64,000 nt of DNA, taken from assembly GCA_003013855.2 (NCBI GenBank), contig ML058384.1, positions 15,944,176-16,008,175 on the forward strand. The letters run 5' to 3'. Source of the DNA: Liriodendron chinense. Lineage: Eukaryota; Streptophyta; Magnoliopsida; Magnoliales; Magnoliaceae. Positions 1 through 13,244 of this stretch are shown here, piece by piece. Position numbers and translations under genes: made by a program. The stretch's first letter is position 1; the number at the start of each line of letters is the position of its first letter. The notes beneath the pieces were generated by a model that saw only the letters and a list, made by a program, of their open reading frames with translations, searched no databases and was not told the origin of the DNA.

Positions 1-559
1 TGACCAACCTGCTGACCAAACATCCGTATTAAAAAAATCTCCACGGAAGCACAACCCTGCAAGCAATAAGCTCAAAGTTCTCCACATCCCCAGCGAAAGC
101 AAAATCATCGAACTGAAAAAGAATGAGCCAAGCCATGCATCCCCATGCATTAGCATCCATCGCATCAATCATCATATTTACCTACTTTCAAAATAAAAGT
201 TGGTTGGCCAAAGACCCCACAGGCATCCCTGGTGGAGGCACGTGCAAACCAGATTTTCTGTTTCAAAAAAATAAAAAATATTATATATATTCATATTTGC
301 AAATTAAAACCCCATAGAGTATCAGTCCCCAGATTGGGTATCTTTTTAAAATCCAAAAAATATTTTTCCAGTAGAGCGTTTGACCTCTATATCTCTGGGT
401 AGGAGCTAACACAAAAATCAAATAAGATTCGATGTCTCGCGGTTTTCCCGAAGACCATCGGATCCAATGCACTCAAAATACGATCGAACTGAACTCCAGT
501 GTCAGTGCGGTCGTACCACATGCCAAGATACGAAAAGATGAATGCCAAAAGGCTTGGTT

Positions 560-1302
560 AAAGGAACCATCTGAACGGTGGAAACGATGAATTGTAACCT
601 AAGTATCAAAACCAGGAGATTGGGTGGAAAGAGTTCACCCGCACATACCTTGGCGTGGATGCCTGAAGTACATTGACTGAGTCCAAGTCGGCGTAGTCGA
701 TCTCCCGTAAGACAATATGGATGCAGGGCAGCTAACCACTTTGATAGTCAAGAGAAACAAGTACTCTTGGAGTAATCCGGAAAAGCATCAAACAATCAAT
801 CACAGGGTCGGTAACCTCGTAAGACTATGATGGATGCAGAGGCTCTACTGTACCTTTCCGATGTTAGTACCGATCAGGAATGGAAGGGTTGCGATTGGGT
901 ACCCAGGTTACAGCGCATGTAGGGACAATCGCAACGTTTTCTCCAAACTCCCACAATATGTGCGAGTTACCAATTTCCAGACAATCAACTGACTCAGAGA
1001 CAAAGGCAAGCAAAGATTACAGATCATGATCAATGAATGAATGAATTGCAACCCAAGCATCAAAATCAGCAGACTGGGTGGAAAGAGTTCACCCGCACAT
1101 ACCTAGGCGTGGATGCCTGTAGTACATTGACTGAGTCCAAGTCGACGTAGTGGATCTCCCATAAGACTACATGGACGTAGGGCAACTAACCACTTTGACA
1201 GTCAAGCGAAACAAGTACTCCTGGAGTGATTCGAGAAAGCATCGAACAATCAATCATAGGGTCGGTAACCTCATAAGACTATGACGGACGTAGAGGCTCT
1301 AC
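560..1302 (+). repeat. About 453-bp tandem repeat in the 3' tail of element B
   Basis: The same block recurs with a period of about 453 bp: 'gtcaag(a/c)gaaacaagtactc' occurs near 748 and again near 1201, and the 'aaagagttcacccgcacatacct' segment near 629 and 1087. The reverse complement of this unit is present twice in element A (17264-18120, period about 456 bp). Long tandem repeats in the 3' untranslated region are a known property of Tat elements. Confidence 0.75.
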
Positions 1303-4157
1303 TATAACGACCTTAAAATTTCGGTAGGAAAATTTTCTTTTAGGAACAAAAATGGGTTTAGCTAAATAAATTTAAGATGATAAACAAAAGAAAAGCATGG
1401 ACTGATTGGTTAAAGCCCTCTTAAGCAAGAGGGAAGACCAGAGATCGAGTCCTATCACTAATAAGAATTTTTTTTTTTTTTTTTTTGCTCTAAATACGAA
1501 TTTTGAAATTCAAAATTAATCTTATCTTATCTCAACCAACCCATCTTATTCGCAATAAATTCCAACAAACTTCTCTTTAAAAAGAGAAAGAACGAGATGG
1601 TATTTCATCCATCGTAAAAGAAAGGAAAGAAAAGGAGAGAAAGGAAGAGGAACGGAGGGATCTTGCGGCTAAATCAAGTAGATGCTCTTTCTATTCCATT
1701 TAAGTAGGCCGGATCCAGCCAATGAACGGGTCGGATCGTCCGTCCGTTCATTATACGGATCTAGGGACCTTATGTTTATCTTAACCCTTGAATATGTGAT
1801 CGTGATTGGTGGGGACCATTTGGGTGGGCTAGGAAGCGATCTGGACAAGTCATAATGACCATATGGCCAAAATGTACATGGGCCACAAAATTCAGATCGA
1901 ATGGACCTTCAGATGGGCCACATCGATTGACTGAATGATAGCCTTTAAAATTCGTTTTTTATTATTTTATTTAATTATTAAATTAATTATGATAAATTAT
2001 TTTATTCCAAAACATTATTGGGCCACAATGAGGTGGCTGACCCAATGGTCAGACCAGATCTCATGTAAACCATTATATATAGCATAAATAATAATAATAA
2101 TAATAATAATAACAGAAAAAGAAAAAAAAAGAAGAAAGGAAAAAGTGGCTGGACGTCCAGCGTCAGAGACGCTGGAACGTCCAGCATTGGACTTTTGAAA
2201 AAGGTGACGTGGGGGGCCCACTCATGGGACCCACCTTGATGTATTTTGTACATCCACTCCGCCCATTTATTGCTCTATCTCATTTTAGGACGAGTGTCCA
2301 AATTTGGACCTAAACTGAGGTCCGAGTGGGCCACACCACCTGAAACAAACTAATGGTGAAAACTTATAAAATAAAAATGAAATTTAAAAAGATAGAAGTT
2401 CTGGGAGTGGACAGCGGTCCACTCATGGACCTCATTGTGATAAAATCAGTAGATCCAAGCCGACCATATGTTATATTATAATGTTTTATAGCTTGGGTCC
2501 AAAAATCAGATAAATCTGAATCTCAGGTGGCCCACACCACTTAAAATATTAATGATAACAACACACATAGTTGAGGCAATCCGATTTTGGATTGTTGTCC
2601 ACTTTTGGGACCCATTTGATGATATTTTGAGAAATCTAATCCGTCCAATATCTTAATAAATAAGTTTTCTGATTAAGGACAAAAAATGGCCCGTATAGGA
2701 TATTCCAGTGGGCCATACCAAGACAAACAGTGGGGACAACACCTGTCCACTGGTTGGGAGCTTGTGGGCCCAACACTGTAGTTTTTGGAAAATCCGATCC
2801 ACCCAATCTCTAGAGTAATGAATTATTAGTTTTGTGACAAAAAATCAGCCCAATCAGAGTTCCAGGTGGGCCATGCCAAGTGAAATAGTGGGGAGGTACG
2901 GTATGGATTCTCATTAATGAATCATTTTAGGATATCCTACGACAGAATCCTTACAAAATATAATCAATCATATTTGGTAGTGTACCATTGGGGAACTTGT
3001 GACCAAGAATAAGATGACCCACCAGTCAAGTGGGCCGTACCATCAGAAAATAGAAAAAAAAGGGCCATTCCTTTTGGAAACGTGGGTCACAATAATCGAA
3101 TCTGGACCGTCCATTAAGGAACCAAAACTCAATAAAGTATAATCTAAATTGAAAATAAGTATATTAAGGTTAAATTGGTGACTTATAAATATAAATTACA
3201 TTTATTGTAGATTCAGGACCGATTCTACTCAAGACGTGACAAAATTAACAAAGTAATCGCCACTATCAACAGGTGAGTACATCCCAACACGTTTCCTAGT
3301 CATTTTAATTAAGTAAGTTGTGTGATGGATGCAATATGTGATATTGATTAATTCATGCTTATTTAAATATTATTTAAATAATTTCTATTTATAAATGTCA
3401 TGAAAGATTACCTCTCACAATGAGAGATGAAATGTACAGACGTGAATTATTATATGGCTGTAAATTATTGCATGCATTATGAATTATTGTGCCTGGAGTT
3501 CGACTCTGGAAGACCGGTAGGTACTTAAATACCCGATTACCCAAGGACCATCCTGGAAGCCCACTTATATGTGGAAGTCCGCCCTACAAGGAAGGGGGAG
3601 CCGATTGATGGGATCCAGTCGAAGCAAGTGGAAGACTGAATATATACCCACTTGATGCATCATTTCATTCATTCTTGCATTAATTATATGTTACCTATAT
3701 TTGATGGCATGTGTTTATCCTGTTTAATTGAAATGCATGTGAACCGTATTGGGTTACTCACTGGGCTTTCCAGCTGACGTTGTGGATTAAAAATATACAA
3801 ATGATGTGGACGTTGAACCTTTAGAGAATGCCCCTGATAATGAGATGGGACCACTAGAGGAACCGCAGGACTATTGGCCTAATTTAACCGAGGAAGAAGT
3901 GGTGGCCCTAAACCAAGACGTTGAGACTAGTTTCTGTTATTTTATTATTTTCAATAATTAGTAGACATCTAATAAAGTCCCAAATGGGTGGACTTAATTT
4001 ATGGTTGAATACTTCACGAATAAATGATAACTTAGTATTTCATTATTTTATGCCTCTTAAAGTTGTTTAACGTTATAAATGCATTTAGTGCACCAGTTGT
4101 ACCCCGTAAACTGGGCCGGAGGGTGCACACTCTGAGTCCGGATTTCGAGGCGTGACA
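1303..4157 (+). repeat. 5' LTR of the Tekay element
   Basis: It is nearly colinear with the 3' LTR at 10123-12976. It contains an (ATA)n tract near 2088, a strong hairpin at 2148-2185, and a TATATATA-like stretch near 2073 that could be the core promoter; I could not place the transcript start. The last bases GTGACA are followed directly by the primer binding site. Confidence 0.95.
2148..2185. promoter_or_regulatory. 17-bp-stem hairpin in the Tekay LTR
   Basis: GCTGGACGTCCAGCGTC, a 3-base AGA loop, and its near-perfect inverse form one stem with a single bulged A. The left arm is itself nearly palindromic (CTGGACGTCCAG) and carries an ACGT core as bound by bZIP factors. The same hairpin is at 10969-11006 in the other LTR, where two changes have reached the distal arm. 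It could be a regulatory palindrome or an RNA structure in U3/R; the sequence does not decide. Confidence 0.7.
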
Positions 4158-4159
4158 GA

Positions 4160-4171
4160 ATGGTATTAGAG
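4160..4171 (+). promoter_or_regulatory. Primer binding site of the Tekay element (initiator-tRNA-Met type, mutated)
   Basis: Two bases after the LTR the sequence reads TGGTATTAGAGA, one substitution plus a changed end relative to the plant consensus TGGTATCAGAGC complementary to initiator tRNA-Met. Its place directly after the LTR supports the call. Confidence 0.7.
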
Positions 4172-5304
4172 AGAGGCTTTTCTTAAAAACCTAGTTGACC
4201 TGTAGGTTATGACCCCACTTTTATACATAAATGGTAGACCCCTGAAAATTAGAAACCAAACTTAGGACATTCCCTAAATGATCGTGGTAAATATAGAGAA
4301 CTTAGAAATCAAAATTAGGGATCCCTATAAAAAAAATGAAAAGTTTACTGCTCATCTGAAGTCCAATATAGACTCAAAGTGCTTATTGTTATTGATAATT
4401 GAATTATGGTTTATTTTATAGCAATTAGGTATTTTTAAATGATTTTATAACACAAAAATCTTGCTAGACAGCAATGTCCAACAGAATTATTGATTTTTGT
4501 AAAATTCATATCTATTAATATAAAACTCCGACCAGTGTGATTTAAAATCCTGATCGTAACTGGATAAGTTTAGTTTAATATAAAATTAGTAAAAAAATAT
4601 GAACCCATTAGTGACTACAATAAATTAGTAAATTCCTACAGACTAGTCGGGAATGTCCCAAATACCTGACAAATTATAATGTACAAAGTTTATAAAATTT
4701 TGTACTTCTAGGAACAAGTTGAAATTTTATGACAGGTAAGTAGACCTATAAGGTAATCTACAGGAATTTTTTTTATGTAAAAATATATTTTATAAAGTAG
4801 TGGATCAGTATTAGAATTACCCTGAACATTATTCTGCTAGAAAGCAATGGACTGCAGAATTAGAGTTATTATAAAATTCGTATCTATTAAAGTACAACTC
4901 CGATCTAGGTGGTTCAAAATCTTAATTGTAGCTGGATAAGTTTAGTTTAGTGGAAAAATAGTTAGAAAATTTGAAAATATCATATACTATACAGATTTAG
5001 AAAATTTATGAAGACTGGTCAGAAAGTACCTATTTCTGGATAGATTACACCATGGGAATTTTAGAAAATTCTATAATTAGTAAAAAAATCTAAAATTTTA
5101 TAGTGATAAAGTGAACTCATCCAGAAAGTCACACAAAAATTTTGGTGTAAAAATATAACTAATAAGATAATAAATCAATGCTGAAACCGAACCTGAATGT
5201 ACATCAAGTAAAATTTTCAGATGTCTACCCTCACTGTTCTTCTTATTTAAGTACAATAAACCCCTTAGTGGCTCATGGGCACTAAATTTCGTTATTCCTC
5301 TTAG
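4172..5304 (+). other. Non-coding leader of the Tekay element
   Basis: No convincing reading frame is present between the primer site and gag. Two related blocks, near 4480-4560 and 4840-4940, repeat 'ttgctaga(c/a)agcaatg' and 'aattc(a/g)tatctatta', so the leader holds a degenerate duplication of about 365 bp. Confidence 0.5.
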
Positions 5305-5310
5305 GTGATT

Positions 5311-6660
5311 ATGGATCCTAGGAAATCCAAAAGCCTTCGTGATATAGGCCCATCATCAAGTGTAACTGTGGCCCAAAGACCAGTAGTGAATCCTACAGTG
5401 GTGGTAGAAGAAGAGGCGTCAAATAGAGAACAAGATGAAAATTATATGGAGGAAGAAGAAAACTTTGAGGAACAACAGAATCTTGCACCACCTCCATCAT
5501 CAACAAATTAAAATGAAGCGGGGCCCAGTACTCGGTTACCATTGTCTCTTAGGACAACGCAGGCGAATCCTACGGGACCAAACATTCAACCCTTGGATGC
5601 AACATTCGGATTACTTCACCAAATGGTGGCAATGATGAAACAACAACAGGAACAGTTTGCTGCACAATGATCTGACATGACTCAAGCACCACGTGGAAAT
5701 CGACAGACAGTGTCAATGAGATCGGAACAACCACGAGAGGTGGACTTGCTGGAGAAGTTCACCAAACTCAGGCCTCCAGTGTTTCAGGGCGCCACAAATC
5801 CAACTATAGCGGAGGATTAGTTGGTCCAAGTAGAGAAGGTATTAGAAGCAATGAACTGCCCTGACAATCAAAAGGTTTGATTGGCTTCATTTATCCTCCA
5901 AGGTGAAGCAGATGTTTGGTGGCGTGCGGCAAAGCGGGTGGTGGAAGCTAATCATGAGTGGACATGGGCAGAGTTTGAGAAGAAATTTCGTGAGAAGTAT
6001 TTTCCTCGGGCCTACAGAAATCAGAAAATGGCCGAGTTCACTAAGTTAGAACAAGGCTTAATGACGGTGACTCAGTATGAGGCTAAGTTTGCAGAATTGT
6101 CCAGATATGTTCCGAAAATCTTGGAAGATGAAGAATATAAAATCTCTAAGTTTGATGAAGGACTTCGTCAGAATATTCGAACAAAATTCTGCACCGACAC
6201 TATTAAAAGCTATGCTGAGATAGTGAACAAAGCGTTCAAGGCTGAAATGGATAATGAACGGTTCCAGAAATCTCGAACTCAAATAACTGGAAGTCAGTCT
6301 AGGTCTGCACCAAGTCAGCAGCAATCATTAGAGAAGAGGCAAAGGGTTAATGTGCCAACTTTCGTGGCGAACAATCAGGACCAGTTCTTTGCTGGAAACT
6401 GTGCTCACTGCAATAACTATGGACACAAAGCAATACACTATCGGACTCGACTTCGCGACATGGGTTTACTACCTTCCTTACCTTCCCATGCGCAGTTCCC
6501 TGCTACAACTCAACAGTCAAGCATGACATCTCAGGCATCGCGGTCAGCAAATCCCTATCCTCAATCTTCAAAGTTGTTAACTCCCAGGCCGCAACAGTTC
6601 CAATAAAATCGGCCCCAGCAGCCAGCTCGACCTACGACTTCTCAGAATCGAGGAGGACAA
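5311..6660 (+). pseudogene. gag: gag of the Tekay chromovirus, interrupted by stops
   Basis: This encodes the capsid-nucleocapsid polyprotein. It begins at ATG 5311 with an acidic, Glu-rich leader. The retrotransposon gag domain lies around 5740-6250 (features 'GEADVWWRAAKR', 'FREKYFPRAYRNQKM', 'EYKISKFDEGLR'). The zinc knuckle near 6400 reads CAHCNNYGHKAIHY: the fourth zinc ligand, normally Cys, is Tyr. One frame runs through the whole region with stops at 5509 (TAA), 5668 (TGA), 5818 (TAG), 5878 (TGA) and 6604 (TAA). Each is explained by one C-to-T or G-to-A change from a common codon (CAA, CGA, TGG). No frameshift is visible in this part. The product cannot be made at full length. Confidence 0.9.
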
Positions 6661-9600
6661 CAATTTAGACAACAACCTATGCAAGGAAAAGTATATGCAA
6701 TTGCACCAACTGCTGAGCCAGAGGTGGACAACAATGTGTTGGAAGGTATGGCGAATGTTCGTGATAAATCTGTTACTATTCTTTTCGACTCTGGTGCTAG
6801 CTTATCTTTCATATCAACTGCTGTAGTGGAACACTTAGGCCTTAAACCAGAACACCTTAGAAAAACAATCTCAGTTGAGACACCTATAGGAAAGGCAGTA
6901 GTCTTGAACCAAGTGTGTAGAGCATGTCAACTCAATATTGGTGGTGTACTTATGCCAGCAGATTTGATTGTGATGGACATGCCAGGGTATGATGTAATCC
7001 TAGGTATGGACTGGCTTACCTCGAATCAAGATAAAATAGATTGTCATGATAAGTCAGTTACTTTCTCTATTCTTGGCAAAGAACCATTCCAAATGCAGGT
7101 CATAGAGAAGGGTAAAGAATTTATACATATCATGGTGCTAAAGGAAGGTGAGTCACAAGAGCAGACCTTGGATCAAATTCCGGTGGCGAGTGAGTATCCC
7201 GAGGTTTTTCAGGACATTCCTGGATTACCACCTCGACGAGACATCGATTTCGGTATCGATCTCTTACCAGGTACGGCACCAATCTCTATTCAGCCATACC
7301 GAATGTCGACAGTGGAATTAAAGGATTTGAAAGATCATCTGGGTGAATTAACAAAACAAGGTTTCATAAGACCTAGCACATTCACGTGGGGTGCGCCAGT
7401 AATTTTTGTAAAGAAGAAAGACGGTAGTATGCGGTTATGTATTGACTACCGTCGGCTGAATGAGGTGACCATCAAGAACAAATACCCATTACCTCGTATC
7501 GACGATTTATTCGATCAGTTGAAGGGTGCTTGCTATTTCTCTAAAATCAATTTAAGGTCGGGATATCATCAGCTACGAATTGAGGAAGCAGATATATACA
7601 AGACGGCGTTCCGAACACGATATGGGCATTATGAATTTTTGGTTATGCCTTTTGGGTTGACCAATGCCCCAGCCGTGTTTATGGATTTGATGAACAGAAT
7701 ATTCCAGCCATATCTGGATCAGTTCGTTATCGTATTTATCGATGATGTATTAATTTACTCGAAGACTAGTAGGGAGCATGAGATGCATTTGAGGACAGCA
7801 TTGCAGGTTCTGAAGGATAACCAACTTTATGCAAAATTTTCGAAGTGTGAATTCTGGGCAGAGAAAGTTCAATTCCTCGGCCATGTTATCTCCAGAGAAG
7901 GAGTAGCAGTGGACCGGGCAAAGATTGAAGCAGTAGTCAAATGGGAACAGCCCACTAATGTGTCGAAAATCTGAAGTTTCCTTGGTCTGGCTGGATATTA
8001 TCGGAGATTCATCAAAGACTTCTCTAAAATTTCTGGCTCGTTAACCAGCTTGACTCGGAAGGTACCTTTTATATGGACCGAAAGCTGTGAAGAAGCATTT
8101 CAGGAGTTGAAAAGACTTCTAACTACAGCCCCTGTTCTTACCCTTCCACAAGAGGGTGTGAAGTTTATACTCTATACAGATACATCTATTCTAGGCCTAG
8201 GTTGCGTATTAATGCAAGAAGGCAAGGTGATACATATGCGTCAAGGCAATTAAAGAATCATGAACGTAATTATCCGACACATGATTTGGAACTAGCCGCT
8301 ATTATATTCGCCTTAAAAATTTGGAGGCATTATTTGTATGGCGAGCGGTTTGATTTATTCACCGATCATAAAAGCCTACGATATTTGTTCTCTCAGAAGG
8401 AGTTAAATATGAGACAGCGAAGGTGGGTGGAATTTCTGAAAGATTACGATTTCGAATTATTATATGACCCTGGAAAGGCAAATTTAGTAGCAGATGCTCT
8501 CAGCAGGAAGCAATATAAGCAGCAAATCATGGCAAATCTCATGGTTCACGAATGGAAAATGCTTGATGATGCAAAGGAATTCGATGTAGAATTATTATTC
8601 CGTGATCATGAGTGTATTCAGTTGGAAAATCTCAGGATAAGACCAACCTTAGCTGACAGGATCATAGAAGCCCAAGAAAGTAGTGAATGGTTACAGCAGG
8701 TGATAGTTAAACATCAAGGGAAAGAAGCTTCAGAATGGAAGATATGGGAAGACAAAGGTATTCGGTATCGTAATCGACTATGCATACCGAATGTACCTGA
8801 ATTAAAGGAAGAAATTATGAAGACAGCTCACCGAACAAAGTTCATGATTCACCCTGGGAGTACAAAGATGTACCAAAACGTGAAGCAGCTATATTGGTGG
8901 CCAAAAATGAAGAAGGATATCGCAGAATACGTGTCACGGTGTTTTATCTGTCAGCAGGTGAAGGCTGATCATCAAAATTCGTCCGAACTTCTTCAGCCGT
9001 TGAAGATACCCGAATGGAAGTGGGATTGTATATCCATGGACTTTATAGTTGGTGTACCCATGACTCAGAAGAAGCATGATTCGATTTGGGTAATTGTTGA
9101 CCGATTAACGAAATCGGCTCATTTCATTCCCATTCGAATAAATTATTCGATGGATGTCTTAGCCAGACTATACATCAAAGAAGTAGTGCGGTTGCATGGT
9201 GTACCGAGTTCCATCGTCTCAGATCGTGACCCTCGATTCACATCACGGTTCTGGACAAGTTTACAAGAAGCCATTGGTACGACTTTGGACTTTAGTACAG
9301 CTTATCATCCACAATCAAATGGGCAGACAGAAAGGGTGAACCAGATACTCGAAGACTTGTTATGTGCATGTGCTCTCGATTTCAAAGGCAGTTGGGACGA
9401 TAATCTGCATTTTGCTGAGTTCGCCTACAACAACAGCTATCAAGCTAGTATTTGTATGGCACCGTACGAAGCATTGTATGGGCGACCTTGTCAAGCACCT
9501 AATTGCTGGACAGAAGTGGGTGAGAAGAGTTTGATTGGTCCCGACATTATTCAGGAAGCTTCAGCAAAGGTTAAACTCATTCGGAAGCGTCTATTAGCAG

Positions 9601-10076
9601 CTCAAAGCCGTCAAAAGAGTTATGCAGACAACAGAAGACGAGACTTAAATTTTCAGGAAGGAGATAACGTTTTCCTCAAAGTTTCACCAATGAAGGGATT
9701 AATGCGATTCGGAAAGAAAGGCAAACTAGCTCTGCGTTTTATCGGTCCATTCCAGGTTATAGAGCGAATAGGAGCTGCAGTGTACAAACTTGCGTTACCA
9801 CCTCAACTTGCAAGTGTTCACAATGTCTTCCATGTGTCTATGCTACGAAAGTTCGAAAGAGATGCTTTGCATACTATAGATTGGCAAGACCTGGAACCTC
9901 AAGAAGACGTCTCTTATGTAGAAAAGCCGACTCGTATCTTGGACCGGAAGGAGCATGTACTACGAAACAAGATTGTACTGTTAGTTAAAGTACTGTGGAA
10001 CCATCATGGAACAGAAGAAGCATCATGGGAGCAAGATTCGAAAATTCACAAAAAATATCCTTTGCTATTCGAATAA
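6661..10076 (+). pseudogene. pol: pol of the Tekay chromovirus: protease, RT, RNase H, integrase, chromodomain-like tail
   Basis: It continues in the gag frame. The aspartic protease has DSGAS near 6787. The reverse transcriptase (about 7280-7960) has 'YPLPRIDDLF', 'VMPFGLTNAP' and the catalytic FIDD box near 7735. RNase H follows (8160-8520). Integrase has an HHCC zinc module (about 8830-8970) and the catalytic Asp, Asp and Glu in 'SMDFIVG' (about 9040), 'SDRDPRF' (about 9220) and 'GQTERVNQ' (about 9330), all kept. A chromodomain-like tail (about 9920-10060) is typical of Tekay/Del elements and is thought to direct insertion to particular chromatin. Lesions: TGA at 7972 in the RT connection segment, and a one-base deletion near 8232 inside RNase H that shifts the rest of the frame. 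The last 624 codons are otherwise open. Confidence 0.93.
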
Positions 10077-10106
10077 GAACCCAGGTAAATTTCGAGGACG
10101 AAATTT

Positions 10107-10122
10107 TTATTAGGGGGTAGAA
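10107..10122 (+). promoter_or_regulatory. Polypurine tract of the Tekay element
   Basis: TTATTAGGGGGTAGAA lies directly before the 3' LTR, the position where plus-strand priming occurs. The run of five G within an A/G-rich context is typical. Confidence 0.75.
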
Positions 10123-12976
10123 TGTAACGACTCTAAAATTTCGGTAGAAAAATTCTCTTTTAGGAACAAAAATGGGTTTAGTTAAATAAATTTAAGATGA
10201 TAAACAAAAGAAAAGTATGGACTGATTGGTTAAAGCCCTTTTAAGCGAGAGGGAAGACCAAGGATCGAGTCCTATCACTAAAAAGAATTTAATTTTCTTT
10301 TTTTTTTTTGCTCTAAATACAAATTTTGAAATTCAAAATTAATCTTATCTTATCTCAACCAACCCATCTTATCCGCAACAAATTCCAACAAACTTCTCTT
10401 TAAAAAGAGAAAGAACAAGATGGTATTTCATCCATCGTAAAAGAAAGGAAAGAAAAGGAGAGAAAAGAAGAGGAACGGAGGGATCTTGCGGCTAAATCAA
10501 GTAGGTGCTCTTTCTATTCTATTTAAGTAGGCCAGATCCAGCTAATGAACGGGTCGGATCGTCCGTCCGTTCATTGTACGGATCTAGGGACCTTATGTTT
10601 ATCTTAACCCTTGAATATGTGATCGTGACTGGTGGGGATCATTTGGGTAGGCCAGGAATCGATCTGGACGGGTCATAATGACCATATGGCCAAAATGTAC
10701 ATGGGCCACAAAATTCAGATCGAATGGACCTTCAGATGGGCCACATCGATTGAATGAATGATAGCCTTTAAAATTCATTTTTTATTGTTTTATTTAATTA
10801 TTAAATTAATTATGATAAATTATTTTATTCCAAAACATTATTGGGCCACAATGAGGTGGCTGACCCAATGGTCGGACCAGATCTCATGTAAACCATTATA
10901 TATAGCATAAATAATAATAATAATAATAATAATAGAAAAAGAAAAAAAAAAGAAGAAAGGAAAAAGTGGCTGGACGTCCAGCGTCAGAGACGCTGGAACG
11001 TCCAACGTTGGACTTTTGAAAAAGGTGACGTGGGGGCCCCGCTCATGGGACCCACCATGATGTATTTTGTACATCCACTCCGCCCATTTATTGCTCTATC
11101 TATTGTAGGACGAGTGTCCGAATTTGGACCCAAATTGAGGTCCGAGTGGGCCACACCGCCTGAAACAAACTAATGGTGAAAACTTATAAAATAAAAATGA
11201 AATTTAAAAAGATAGAAATTCTGGGCGTGGACAGCGGTCCACTCGTGGACCCCATTGTGATGAAATCGGTAGATCCAAGCCAACCATATGTTGTATTATA
11301 ATATTTTACAGCTTGGGTCCAAAAATCTGATAAATCCGAATCTCAGGTGGCCCACACCACTTAAAATATTAATGATAACAACACACATAGTTGAGGCAAT
11401 TCGATTTTGGATTGTTGTCCACTTTTGGGACCCATTTGATGACATTTTGAGAAATCTAATCCGTCCAATATCTTAATAAATAAGTTTTCTGGTTAAGGAC
11501 AAAAAATGGCCCGTATAGGATATTCTAGTGGGCCATACCAAGACAAACAGTGGGGACAACACCTGTCCACTGGTTGGGAGCTTGTGGGCCCCACACTGTA
11601 GTTTTTGGAAAATTCGATCCACCCAATCTCTAGAGTAATGAATTATTAGTTTTGTGACAAAAAATCAGCCCAATTAGAGTTCTAGGTGGGCCATGCTAAG
11701 TGAAATAGTAGGGATGTACGATATAGATTCTCATAAATGAATCATTTTAGGATATCCTACGACAAAATCCTTACAAAATATAATCAATCATATTTGGTAG
11801 TGTACCATTGGGGAACTTGTGACCAAGTATAAGATGACCCACCAGTCAAGTGGGTTGTACCATCAGAAAATAGAAAAAAAAGGGCCATTCCTTTTGGAAA
11901 CGTGGGTCACAATAATCGAATCTGGACCGTCCATTAAGGAACCAAAACTCAATAAAGTATAATCTAAATTGAAAATAAGTATATTAAGGTTAAATTGGTG
12001 ACTTATAAATATAAATTACATTTATTGTAGATTCAGGACCGATTCTACTCAGGACGTGACAAAATTAACAAAGTAATCGCCACTATCAACAGGTGAGTAC
12101 ATCCCAACACGTTTCCTAGTCATTTTAATTAAGTAAGTTGTGTGATGGATGCATATGTGATATTGATTAATTCATGCTTATTTAAATATTATTTAAATAA
12201 TTTCTATTTATAAATGTCATGAAAGATTACCTCTCACAATGAGAGATGAAATGTACAGACGTGAATTATTATATGGCTGTAAATTATTGCATGCATTATG
12301 AATTATTGTGCCTGGAGTTCGACTCTGGAAGACCGGTAGGTACTTAAATACCCGATTACCCAAGGACCATCCTGGAAGCCCACTTATATGTGGAAGTCCG
12401 CCCTACAAGGAAGGGGGAGCCGATTGATGGGATCCAGTCGAAGCAAGTGGAAGACTGAATATATACCCACTTGATGCATCATTTCATTCATTCTTGCATT
12501 AATTATATGTTACCTATATTTGATGGCATGTGTTTATCCTGTTTAATTGAAATGCATGTGAACCGTATTGGGTTACTCACTGGGCTTTCCAGTTGACGTT
12601 GTGGATTACAAATATACAGATGATGCGGACGTTGAACCTTCAGAGAATGCCCCTGATAATGAGATGGGACCACTAGAGGAACCGCATGACTATTGGCCTA
12701 ATTTAACCGAGGAAGAAATGACGGCCCTAAACCAAGACGTTGAGACTAGTTTCTGTTATTTTATTATTTTCAATAATTAGTAGACATCTAATAAAGTCCC
12801 AAATGGGTGGACTTAGTTTATGGTTGAATACTTCATGAATAAATGATAACTTAGTATTTCATTATTTTATGTCTCTTAAAGTTGTTTAACAATATAAATG
12901 CATTTAGTGCACCAGTCGTACCCTGTAAACTGGGCCGGAGGGTGCACACTCTGAGTCCGGATTTCGGGGCGTGACA
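10123..12976 (+). repeat. 3' LTR of the Tekay element
   Basis: It starts TGTAACGA and ends GTGACA and matches the 5' LTR over its full length with scattered substitutions. It retains the hairpin (10969-11006) and the (ATA)n tract. A 70-codon reading frame (12568-12780) is open here but interrupted in the other LTR. Confidence 0.95.
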
Positions 12977-13244
12977 TCTACTTTTCCTTTCCGATGTTAG
13001 TATCGATCGAGAATAGAAGGGTTGCGATTGGGTACTCAGGTTGCATCGCATGCAGGGACAATCACAACGTTTTTTCCAAACTCCCGCGGTATGTGCAAGT
13101 TATCAATTTCCATACAATCAACTGACTCAGATACAAAGGTAAGCAAAAATTTCAGACCATGATCTATGAATGACCGGGTCAGAAGTTGGGTGTCCACTCG
13201 CTTTGACATTCGGTTGCACACAGCCTCTGCCAAAGAGGGTCACT
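12977..13244 (+). other. Continuation of the 3' tail of element B after the Tekay insertion
   Basis: The first five bases are the second copy of the duplicated target TCTAC. The rest resumes the 'cctttccgatgttagtatcgatc' repeat sequence found uninterrupted elsewhere in the window, and runs into the purine tract (about 13232-13244) before the LTR. No gene is seen. Confidence 0.85.

Larger units (their letters stand above)
1303..12976 (+). mobile_element. Complete Tekay/Del-type Ty3-gypsy chromovirus (degenerate)
   Basis: Two LTRs of 2855 and 2854 bp flank a gag-pol region in the order gag, protease, reverse transcriptase, RNase H, integrase, chromodomain-like tail. The 5-bp target duplication TCTAC is perfect (1298-1302 and 12977-12981). 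The right LTR starts TGTAAC and ends GTGACA; the left LTR starts TATAAC, a G-to-A change in its first dinucleotide. The terminal domain (a 'ILDRKEH...VKVLW...ASWE' pattern) and the long LTRs point to the Tekay (Del) clade. At least six in-frame stops and one frameshift make it non-autonomous now. It is nested in element B. Confidence 0.95.

Noticed and set aside
2002..2253. 83-codon minus-strand membrane-like protein in the LTR
   Set aside because: The hydrophobic run comes from the (ATA)n and A-rich tracts; it overlaps the hairpin and is altered in the other LTR.
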